A DNA stretch of 64,000 nt from Ignavibacteriales bacterium. GTDB taxonomy: Bacteria; Bacteroidota; Ignavibacteria; Ignavibacteriales; Melioribacteraceae. Both the position numbers and the translations under genes were made by a program. Below are positions 28,882 through 36,172 of the stretch, piece by piece. Position 1 is the first letter of the stretch, and every line of letters begins with the position of its first letter. The DNA lies in contig JAPLFF010000003.1 of the NCBI GenBank assembly GCA_026390775.1, forward strand, positions 310,001 through 374,000. The letters run 5' to 3'. A model generated the notes under the pieces. The model had not been told where the DNA came from and did no database searches. It saw nothing but the letters and a program-made list of their open reading frames with translations.

Positions 28882-30095
28882 TACTTATTCCAATTTTTAT
28901 CTAAAAGATTATTTAAGATCGCTAACTTAATTGTATGTTGTGCACGTTTAACAACCGGTGCATCTATCATTTTACTGCCGAGAGCTACAACGCCAAGTCC
29001 GTTCTTTTCAGCTTCATTGAATGCAAGAACAATCTTTTTTGCTTTCTCGATTTCTTTTTCAGGTGGTGCAAATGCATCATGTACAACTTTTATCTGACGA
29101 GGATGAATACAACCTTTCCCTTCAAATCCAAGAGCTTTGGCTTCAAGAACACTACCTTTTAATCCTTCCATATCATCAACATCTGAAAAGACAGTATCAA
29201 TTGCTTGAACTCCGGCAGCTTTTGCTGAATTAACAACAGCGCTTCTTGCATAAAAACTTTCTTTACCTTCGTTTGTTCTTTCAACCCCAAGATCGGCAGT
29301 GTAATCTTCAAGTCCAACTGCAAGAGCACAAACTTTATCGGAAGCATTGGCAATCTCGTAAGACTTAACAACTCCGAGCGCACTTTCAATTATCGGCATT
29401 AAATATATTTCTGCCGAGATATTATTCATCGCTTTAATAACATTTATTTCTTCCTCAACATCTTTAACTGTTATTGCGGATTCACACTTCGGTATGAGAA
29501 TAACATGTATGTTATGAGGTACAACAAATTTCAAATCATTTAATCCCATCGGCAATTGATTGATTCGTACCATTCTTTCTGCGCCGTAGAAATCAACTGC
29601 ACAAAGGGCATTACGTACTAAATATCTTGCAGAATCTTTTTCAGTTGGTGCAACACTGTCTTCGAGGTCTAGAATTATTCCGTCAGGTTTATGCAGACCG
29701 GCATTCGAATAAAATTTTGGCTCATTACCCGGAAGATAAAGTCTGCTTCTACGCATTCTATCTCTTTGAGTTAAGTAATAATTATTTTTATTCATTGATG
29801 GGAGAAATTCTCTTGGATCATCCGGTCTAAGTTTTTTATAAGCAGCTTCAAATCTTGCAGCAAGTGTAAACGGAAGTGCACCATAATCTTCAACCAATAT
29901 TTCGGCATGCTTGATTTCAAAGAAATCGCATATCAATATTATCATATCATTGATGTCTTGACCGTACATTGAATTAACTTTGCTCTGAACGGAAGATTTA
30001 ATCCCTTTGATTTTTGTTAACTCAATTTCAACGAAGCAATCGGAGCGGACATTACTTCCGCGTTTTCCTGCCGATCCCTTTTTTACTCCTAGCAT
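28881..30095 (-). CDS. citE: Citrate lyase: gamma (acyl carrier) and beta subunits fused
   Basis: A 404-residue fusion. Residues 1 to about 95 look like CitD: AGKRGSNV places Ser14 where the prosthetic phosphoribosyl-dephospho-CoA is attached in CitD, and DYGALPFTLAARFEAA matches its DKGAL...AR region. Residues about 113-404 are the CitE/HpcH-type lyase (RSRLYLPGNEPKFYSNAG, DGIILDLEDSV, MPIIESALGV, GLEDYTADLG, KGCIHPRQI). It cleaves citryl-ACP to oxaloacetate and acetyl-ACP. The start at 30095 has AAAGGTG just upstream and lies inside the end of the PrpD-like gene (44-base overlap). No citC, citX or citG is seen here. The fusion is seen directly; activity is inferred. Confidence 0.88.
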   Translation of the reverse strand: MLGVKKGSAGKRGSNVRSDCFVEIELTKIKGIKSSVQSKVNSMYGQDINDMIILICDFFEIKHAEILVEDYGALPFTLAARFEAAYKKLRPDDPREFLPSMNKNNYYLTQRDRMRRSRLYLPGNEPKFYSNAGLHKPDGIILDLEDSVAPTEKDSARYLVRNALCAVDFYGAERMVRINQLPMGLNDLKFVVPHNIHVILIPKCESAITVKDVEEEINVIKAMNNISAEIYLMPIIESALGVVKSYEIANASDKVCALAVGLEDYTADLGVERTNEGKESFYARSAVVNSAKAAGVQAIDTVFSDVDDMEGLKGSVLEAKALGFEGKGCIHPRQIKVVHDAFAPPEKEIEKAKKIVLAFNEAEKNGLGVVALGSKMIDAPVVKRAQHTIKLAILNNLLDKNWNK

Positions 30096-31590
30096 TTTTC
30101 ACCTTTTTGTTTACTACAGATTTCTTTTTCTTAACTGCAGATTTTTTTATTGTAAGCTTAGACATAAAATACCTTGCATTCAAATTATCACAATTAAAGA
30201 TCATCTCTTTAATTTCTTGCTGTTGTTTCTTTGATAGGATATTATCTGATAATCCATTGAATTTATTTTCTAGGTCTTCGATTGTCATCGGTTCGCGCGG
30301 ATCACCTTTCGGATATTCCAAATATTTAGAAAACTCTTTTCCGTCTTTTGTCCTTATAACAACTTTTGATGGCTGCTTTGCCGGGAACATATTTCCAAAT
30401 TCCAAAGATGCTTCACCTTTGATCTTATCAATCACTACCCAGATTCTTGGGTCTCTCATTTTTTCATCACTGAACGATTGAGTTGTGATCTTTCGGTCTA
30501 CTATTACCGCTGCGATACAGTAGGGGAGTGAGTGATCTGCAGTTTCTCGGGATTCCGGACGATATTTATGAGGATCAAATAATATATCATAAGCTCTTGC
30601 GATAGTTGTTAAAGTTACAGATTCGATTTCATCATATTTAATATCGTTATATTTTACAACATCAAGAGTAGCCGAGATGTGAGTATGAGTTAGCGCTTCG
30701 GTCGGGTATGCTTTCATACTGCATTCTAAAATTTTCCAACTCTTACCCAAATCTTTAGTCAACGCATCCAAATCCCAAGACCATTCCGATTTACCTTCTC
30801 TTCCTTTCATTATTACAGGTTTTAATTTTTCTTCTTTTGAATTCCATCCGCCGAAGCAATCCATAAATCCTTCTTTGCCTTCAAAAACTTTTTCTGTTCC
30901 GGTATAACCCTTTTGCGCCATCAATGCGGCAAATACTCCGCTTTGTGTTGCCATCGGATCAACAGTATTTTTCATCATTGTAAGTTTGCCGGCAGTCGGA
31001 CAGCCGATTGTATGATTATGTGAGCCGCTGATTCCAATTACATTTACCATTTGATCAACTGTTAATCCTAAAATTTTTCCGGCAACAATAGGAGAAACAA
31101 ATTGTGTCAATGTTGCATGATGCCATTTGCGTTCTCGTACTCCCGGTTTTGCAAATAAGCATAATCTTTGTTCGAACTCGTAGGCAAGAACGATTGCAAC
31201 GATTACCTCTTTCATTGATGCGCCAACTAACTCAGCAACAGAAAGTGCGGCTGGAATTATATCTGAAGGATGTGATGGATCTTCCTTCCAATAAATATCA
31301 TTGAAGTCGAGTGAACGTATCATCAAAGAGTTTACAAGCGTTGCATTTACTGCCGGAATTTTTTCACCAAAGGCAAATACAGTTGCTTCCGGTTTACCTC
31401 CCATCTGTTTATAAATATTGCGGATGATATTTACATCTTTTGTTTTGTAAGCACCAAATGCACAGCCGATCGAATCATATAAATATCTTTTGACTTCATT
31501 GATTACTTCCTTCGGTAAATCTTCATATTTCAAGTTGACTGCAAACTCTGAAATTACTCGTGAAATGGATTTTCCCATGTTTGTTTCCAT
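30052..31590 (-). CDS. MmgE/PrpD family protein (2-methylcitrate dehydratase / cis-aconitate decarboxylase-like)
   Basis: A 512-residue protein of the MmgE/PrpD fold, with YLYDSIGCAFGAYKTKD, RSLDFNDIYWKEDPSHPSDI, GISGSHNHTIGCPTAG, KNTVDPMATQSGVFAALMAQ, the catalytic-region KAYPTEALTHTHI and DHSLPYCIAAVIVD. Characterised members dehydrate 2-methylcitrate or decarboxylate cis-aconitate. The last about 33 residues are an unusual Lys/Arg-rich tail (KKSAVKKKKSVVNKK). The gene's 3' end overlaps the CitD-CitE start by 44 bases in another frame. Placement between citrate-lyase and aconitase-family genes argues for a tricarboxylate substrate; which one is unknown. Confidence 0.85.
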   Translation of the reverse strand: METNMGKSISRVISEFAVNLKYEDLPKEVINEVKRYLYDSIGCAFGAYKTKDVNIIRNIYKQMGGKPEATVFAFGEKIPAVNATLVNSLMIRSLDFNDIYWKEDPSHPSDIIPAALSVAELVGASMKEVIVAIVLAYEFEQRLCLFAKPGVRERKWHHATLTQFVSPIVAGKILGLTVDQMVNVIGISGSHNHTIGCPTAGKLTMMKNTVDPMATQSGVFAALMAQKGYTGTEKVFEGKEGFMDCFGGWNSKEEKLKPVIMKGREGKSEWSWDLDALTKDLGKSWKILECSMKAYPTEALTHTHISATLDVVKYNDIKYDEIESVTLTTIARAYDILFDPHKYRPESRETADHSLPYCIAAVIVDRKITTQSFSDEKMRDPRIWVVIDKIKGEASLEFGNMFPAKQPSKVVIRTKDGKEFSKYLEYPKGDPREPMTIEDLENKFNGLSDNILSKKQQQEIKEMIFNCDNLNARYFMSKLTIKKSAVKKKKSVVNKKVKNARSKKGIGRKTRK

Positions 31591-31834
31591 AGTTTTTATA
31601 TTGATGAATTTCTAAAAGAAAAAGAAAAGCGTGAGAACTATTTATTTTGCCAGTTAGTTTCGAAAACTTTTGGAAAGTTGAGCCAAGGGAAGAGTTGTTT
31701 TGAAGTATTTGATTTTTTCTTTTGCATAAAAATTTGTCAGACTGAAATATTTTTGATGCTAAATTATCGTTTTGCTTTCAGTTTAGCAATTCGTTTCTAT
31801 CGTCTAAAAATGACTTAAATATTAAAATTCTCAA

Positions 31835-33808
31835 TTATAAATTTCTCTTGACCCATTCTTCCAATCCGCCGGTAACAATAAGTTCTTGAGCAGCTTCGCC
31901 CACCGGATCAATAGAATAAGTTTTGTTATTTGCTTTCAAGACAGAATTTTGAAAATCTATCTTGGCAGTAATTTCTGTCTTAACAGTTAGTTTATCTTTG
32001 CTGTACTTAGCTTTCAAATCATCAACTAATTCGGGACATTCAATAACAAGAAAACCGTTGTTGAGTGCATTGCGTTTATATGTTTCGTTGAACGAACCGG
32101 CAATTACTAAACTGATACCGCGATACTTAAGAGCTGTTGCAGCTTGTTCACGCGAACTTCCGGTTCCAAAATTGAATCCGCCGACAAGAATATCTCCGTC
32201 ATTTACAATCTTGCCAAACTCAGAATCGTAATTTTCCATTACAACTTTAGCTTGATCTTGCGGGGTCATATCATCATTGTACGTGTACTTGCCAGGATAA
32301 ATTCCATCTGTGTTCAAATTATCTTGATAGCAGAAAATTAATTCACCGCTAAGTTGAGAAGGGAATCCATCTATGATATTAACTTTCGTTTTAGTTTTTT
32401 CTTTTTTGGAATTTATTTTTATTTCACCAAGTATTTTGCCTGGAGAATCTTGAAAATCGAAACTAATAAAACCGGCTAAAGCAGAAGAAGCAACAACAGC
32501 CGGAGAAGCGAGATATGCTTGAGCATTCGGCGAACCCATTCTTCCTTTGAAATTTCTGTTGGTTGCAGAAATACCAACTTCACCATCTTCAAGCAAACCA
32601 GTTCCAAGTCCGATACATGGACCGCAGCTTGGCGGGAGGGGAATTGCACCGGCATCAATTAAAATTTTCCAATCACCTCGCCTTTCACTTTCTGCCTGTA
32701 CTTCACTCGATGCTGCGGCAATATAAAATTTAACATGCCCGGCAAATTTTTTACCTCGAACAACTGATGCAGCTTCTGCAATATCATCAACCCGGGAATT
32801 CACACATGAGAGTAAATATGCTTTGTTGATCTTCACTTGTTTCTTCTTGATCTCTGAAATCGAAGTCATAGTTTTTACTGTGTTCGGACCGGAAACATGT
32901 GGTTCAATTGAGGAGAGATCAATTGAAAGCTCTTTTGCATAGAAAGCATTTGCATCTGCTTTCAATTCTGACAATTCTTTTTCGAGTTGAGCAATTTTTT
33001 TTTCATTTATGCGTGGATGAATACCATTCCCATCAATATCAGAATGAACTCCTTCTAATCCGCGAAGAGCAATAAGTTTTGCGCGACGCTTCAACCATTC
33101 GATTGTGATTTCATCAATTGGAAATACGCCTGCCATTGCACCCCATTCTGTTGTCATGTTCGAGATTGTAAGTCTCTGATCAATTGCTAATTGTTTTATT
33201 CCATCGCCGACAAACTCAATTGCATGATTTAAAACTTCATCATGATTAAAAAATCCACAGAGAGCAATAATAATATCTTTACCTGTCACACCAGGTTGGA
33301 GTTTCCCTTCCAATTCTACTTTTGCAATCGGAGGAACTTGCCACCATGTACGCGATGTCGCCCAAATAGCAGCAGCATCAGTACGGACGATTGGAGTTCC
33401 AAGACAACCAATTCCGCCATACATATTTGAATGACTATCGGATGCAACCGCCATAGTTCCGGGCCAAGCATATCCTTCTTCGATCATAATTTGATGTCCG
33501 ATACCACGACCCGCTGGATAAAAATCTGCACCCATTGATTTTGAAAATTCTTCTATCTTTTTGTACTTCTGTAAATTTTTTTCATCTTTGTTTTGAATAT
33601 CATGATCGAGAGTGTGAACAACTTGCCTGGAATTTGCAAGTTTAGTGGCGCCAATACTTTTAAATTTTGGAATTACAGCACCGGTGTTATCGTGTGTCAT
33701 TACATAAGCAGGACGAATTGAAATGTAGTTTCCTGCATGAACAATATGATTGGGTGATAATCCTACTGCATGTTTCTGAGCAATCTTTTCGATTAATGTC
33801 TGGTTCAT
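31835..33808 (-). CDS. Aconitase-family hydratase, resembling homoaconitase (Lys4-like)
   Basis: A 657-residue single-chain aconitase-superfamily enzyme. The 4Fe-4S ligands are Cys335 (LLSCVNSRVDDI), Cys395 and Cys398 (PPSCGPCIGLGTG). GRGIGHQIMIEEGYAWPGTM, SDSHSNMYGGIGCLGTPIVR and TDAAAIWATSRTWWQVPPIA are, to my recollection, closer to fungal homoaconitase than to AcnA/AcnB. The C-terminal swivel domain has GSSREQAATALKYRGI. It isomerises citrate/isocitrate or a homologue such as homocitrate. The context with citrate lyase and an isocitrate-type dehydrogenase fits either. 31591-31834 downstream holds no gene. Confidence 0.85.
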   Translation of the reverse strand: MNQTLIEKIAQKHAVGLSPNHIVHAGNYISIRPAYVMTHDNTGAVIPKFKSIGATKLANSRQVVHTLDHDIQNKDEKNLQKYKKIEEFSKSMGADFYPAGRGIGHQIMIEEGYAWPGTMAVASDSHSNMYGGIGCLGTPIVRTDAAAIWATSRTWWQVPPIAKVELEGKLQPGVTGKDIIIALCGFFNHDEVLNHAIEFVGDGIKQLAIDQRLTISNMTTEWGAMAGVFPIDEITIEWLKRRAKLIALRGLEGVHSDIDGNGIHPRINEKKIAQLEKELSELKADANAFYAKELSIDLSSIEPHVSGPNTVKTMTSISEIKKKQVKINKAYLLSCVNSRVDDIAEAASVVRGKKFAGHVKFYIAAASSEVQAESERRGDWKILIDAGAIPLPPSCGPCIGLGTGLLEDGEVGISATNRNFKGRMGSPNAQAYLASPAVVASSALAGFISFDFQDSPGKILGEIKINSKKEKTKTKVNIIDGFPSQLSGELIFCYQDNLNTDGIYPGKYTYNDDMTPQDQAKVVMENYDSEFGKIVNDGDILVGGFNFGTGSSREQAATALKYRGISLVIAGSFNETYKRNALNNGFLVIECPELVDDLKAKYSKDKLTVKTEITAKIDFQNSVLKANNKTYSIDPVGEAAQELIVTGGLEEWVKRNL

Positions 33809-33818
33809 AATTTATTCC

Positions 33819-33848
33819 GTGAAAAGTCAAAGGTTAAAAGTGAAAATG
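33819..33848. repeat. GTGAAAAGTCAAAGG-type repeat, right arm around the four-helix-bundle gene
   Basis: A short-period purine-rich stretch (GTGAAAAGTCAAAGG, then TTAAAAGTGAAAATG) between the hydratase start and the four-helix-bundle stop. Its first 16 bases (33819-33834) are the exact reverse complement of 34266-34281 on the other side of that gene. Confidence 0.8.
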
Positions 33849-33849
33849 A

Positions 33850-34203
33850 TTAAGTCCTTTGAATTAATTTTGACATCATTGCAAATATTTGATTTATAAG
33901 AATATTTAATTTATCAATTTGTTCAATATTGATATAAGATAATCGCTGAGCAATTTCAATCTGCGCATCTATTTCAACCAAAGATGATCTTGATATTTCA
34001 TAAAATCGTTTTCTTTCGAGACTACTTTTACGAGCAGAACCTTCTGCAATGTTAGATATTACTGAAACCGCAGCTCTTCTAAGCTGACTGCTTAATCCAA
34101 AAATTTCTTCTTTTGGAAAATTTTTTGTAATACGATATATCTCGGTAACTAATTCAAAACTTCTATTCCATACCTCTAATTTTTTATGATTAAGCTCCAG
34201 CAT
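33850..34203 (-). CDS. Four-helix-bundle protein (S23/23S rRNA IVS-type family)
   Basis: A 117-residue protein with the family's VWNRSFELVTEIYRITKNFP, LSSQLRRAAVSVISNIAEG and RFYEISRSSLVEIDAQIEIA segments, forming four helices. The family (also called intervening-sequence protein) includes genes embedded in 23S rRNA insertions and many stand-alone copies. The related Avd protein of diversity-generating retroelements binds nucleic acid. The function of stand-alone copies is unknown. Here it interrupts a metabolic gene row and is flanked by a 16-bp perfect inverted repeat, which suggests that it arrived as a cassette. Confidence 0.9.
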   Translation of the reverse strand: MLELNHKKLEVWNRSFELVTEIYRITKNFPKEEIFGLSSQLRRAAVSVISNIAEGSARKSSLERKRFYEISRSSLVEIDAQIEIAQRLSYINIEQIDKLNILINQIFAMMSKLIQRT

Positions 34204-34239
34204 TTTACCCCCTCATTTATTTTTAAAGTTACTGTATTC

Positions 34240-34290
34240 TTTTCACGTTTGATGATTGACCTTTCACCTTTGACTTTTCACCTTTCACGC
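34240..34290. repeat. TTTCACCTTTGACTTTTCACC-type repeat, left arm around the four-helix-bundle gene
   Basis: Repeated 7-10 base units (CTTTCACCTTTGACTTTTCA and similar). 34266-34281 is the exact inverse of 33819-33834. 34273-34287 is also identical to 51080-51094. The TGA stop codon of the HD-like gene (34285-34287 on the minus strand) lies within this repeat. Confidence 0.8.
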
Positions 34291-34818
34291 CTTAAACGGT
34301 TCGAATGAAACAAAATCTGCATGATGAACAATTATTGATTCAACACTGCGTTTGCCTAGATCACCTTCTTTTGAATGATAAGCGATTATGTGTAAAACTT
34401 CTGGCGGTAAACCGAAACGATCTGCTATTGCAACTCCACTGAATGGATGGCGAAGTAATTTACCTGTTGGACTTGTAGTTAACTTACCATCAACTTTATC
34501 ATATTCGATCAACTTTCCTACATCAATTAAAATTGCACCGGCAATAAGATAATCCATATTGATTTGTATCGAATCGCCGAAATTTCCTTTCATTCTTTTT
34601 GCAATTTCAACTGCAAGCTGTACACAAGTACGCTTATGATTCATGAATGAAATGTTGCAGTCTTTTATCAGTAGAGAAAATGGGATCACTTCTAGATCTT
34701 CAATTGATAAAACTGAATTTTCTATTGCATATATCCAGCAATCAATTACTTTCTCTCTAAGCACACTATCGTTAAGCAACTCAATTTCCGGCCAGAGTTT
34801 TTTTACTATTTCTTTCAT
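34285..34818 (-). CDS. HD-superfamily-like protein with degenerate HD motif
   Basis: A 177-residue protein laid out like HDIG phosphohydrolases: His61 (FMNHKRTC), then GAILIDVGKL, where the HD dyad reads Ile98-Asp99, then LRHPFSGVAIADRFGLP (His124) and AYHSKEG (His148). Loss of the first dyad histidine suggests altered metal binding, possibly a single-metal or non-catalytic regulatory protein. Substrate unknown. It stands between the dehydrogenase gene and the hydratase gene of the cluster. Its stop codon is provided by the flanking repeat, so its original C-terminus may have differed. Confidence 0.75.
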   Translation of the reverse strand: MKEIVKKLWPEIELLNDSVLREKVIDCWIYAIENSVLSIEDLEVIPFSLLIKDCNISFMNHKRTCVQLAVEIAKRMKGNFGDSIQINMDYLIAGAILIDVGKLIEYDKVDGKLTTSPTGKLLRHPFSGVAIADRFGLPPEVLHIIAYHSKEGDLGKRSVESIIVHHADFVSFEPFKA

Positions 34819-34828
34819 GGTTACTCCG

Positions 34829-34883
34829 TAAGAGGTAAGAGGCGAGAAGCTAGAGGTTTAACTTCTAACCTCTTGCCTCTAGA
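34829..34883. repeat. AGAGGTAAGAGGC-type imperfect inverted repeat
   Basis: Purine-rich units (AAGAGGTAAGAGGCGAGAAG) face a complementary arm (AACCTCTTGCCTCTAGA), giving a hairpin with about 11 of 12 pairs in its best part. It fills the gap between the HD-like gene start and the dehydrogenase stop and resembles the other short-period repeats in this window. Confidence 0.7.
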
Positions 34884-34886
34884 TTT

Positions 34887-36065
34887 TTATAATTTATTAA
34901 TAACGGCATCCGTCAATTGTTGTGTAGAAACTGCACCACGTTGGAAAACATCCGCCCCACCTTTTAATTTTAACATATCATAAGTGCGGACTTTTCCTTC
35001 CTCAATAACTTTTGCAATTGCATTTTTTATTTTTGAAGCAATTTCTTTTTCACCAATATGTTCCAGCATCATAACAGCACTCATAAACATAGCAATTGGA
35101 TTAACAATTGATGGATTTAATTTTTCATATTTTGGTGCTGAGCCATGAGTAGGTTCAAACACTGCAACTTCATCACCAAGATTTGCACTGCATGCAAAGC
35201 CAAGTCCGCCTATCAATCCGGCAAAACCATCGCTTATAATATCTCCAAACATATTTTCTGCAACGATAACTCCGTACTCTTCCGGATTTTTAGTAAGCCA
35301 CATCATCTGCGCATCAATATTAGTATCCCACAAAGAAATTTTTGGATATTCTTTCGCAATTTCTTTTGCAATCTTAAACATCATACCTGATGTTTCTCGA
35401 AGTACATTTGGTTTTTCGCACAGGGTAACATTTGAATATCCAAATTTTTTGGCATACTCAAAAGCCGCACGGATAATTCTTTCACTCGCTTTTTTTGTTA
35501 CGATTCTTGTTGAGATAGCCATCTCTTCACTTGGCACATGTGCGAATGTTTTCATTCTTGGATTTGTTTCAAATGCGTCACGAACAACTTTAGGCGGATT
35601 AGTCCATTCAACACCGGCATATAATCCTTCCGTATTTTGTCTGAAAATAACTGTGTTCACCATCGGTTCTTCAAATCCACCTTCTGCACTTCTACGTATA
35701 AAGTTTAAAGGATTTCCCTTAAAAGAAATACAAGGACGAATACAAATATCTAAATTAAATTTTTGTCTTAGCGAAACGATTGGTGAAAAATAAATGTATC
35801 CTTTTCCTTGAAGTGAGGCACTAAGTTCTTTTTCAGCAGCATCTTTAGGTTTGCTTGTAATAGCACCAAACAAAGCAATTTTGTAATGTGAAATTAGATC
35901 AACAGTTCTTTGCGGAAGTGCGTTTCCTTCTTTGCACCAAAAATCCCATCCGATATCGCCCCAAACATAATTAGCTTTGAACCCGGTGGCTTCTAATAAT
36001 CTTATTGATTCTGGTAATACTACTTTTCCAATTCCATCTCCGGGAAGGGCAACAATTGTTCTCAT
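34887..36065 (-). CDS. Isocitrate/isopropylmalate-family dehydrogenase
   Basis: A 392-residue beta-decarboxylating dehydrogenase. The N-terminal nucleotide-site motif is LPGDGIGK, the substrate arginines lie around FNLDICIRPCISF, and FRQNTEGLYAGVEW is the Tyr region. The metal-binding segment includes NIDAQMMWLTKNPEEYGVIV and NMFGDIISDGFAGLIGGLG, and FEPTHGSAPKYEKLNPSIVNP is the cofactor loop. It differs clearly from the E. coli-type Icd at 49764. Likely substrates are isocitrate, homoisocitrate or a similar 2-hydroxy-tricarboxylate, with CO2 release or fixation. It is the first gene of the cluster running down to citF. Confidence 0.88.
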   Translation of the reverse strand: MRTIVALPGDGIGKVVLPESIRLLEATGFKANYVWGDIGWDFWCKEGNALPQRTVDLISHYKIALFGAITSKPKDAAEKELSASLQGKGYIYFSPIVSLRQKFNLDICIRPCISFKGNPLNFIRRSAEGGFEEPMVNTVIFRQNTEGLYAGVEWTNPPKVVRDAFETNPRMKTFAHVPSEEMAISTRIVTKKASERIIRAAFEYAKKFGYSNVTLCEKPNVLRETSGMMFKIAKEIAKEYPKISLWDTNIDAQMMWLTKNPEEYGVIVAENMFGDIISDGFAGLIGGLGFACSANLGDEVAVFEPTHGSAPKYEKLNPSIVNPIAMFMSAVMMLEHIGEKEIASKIKNAIAKVIEEGKVRTYDMLKLKGGADVFQRGAVSTQQLTDAVINKL

Positions 36066-36172
36066 GATAAGTCCTCAATAATTAGAAAATTTTGTAATGC
36101 AACTTAGAGAGTATAGTACAATTTGGCAAGGTAAAGAGATTAGAGTTGAATGAATTGTAAAATTATTTTTGA

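Noticed and set aside
33850-34203. Intervening sequence within a 23S rRNA gene
   Set aside because: No rRNA sequence surrounds it; the flanks are protein-coding genes.
33819-34290. Diversity-generating retroelement because the four-helix bundle resembles Avd
   Set aside because: No reverse transcriptase, template repeat or variable repeat is visible nearby.
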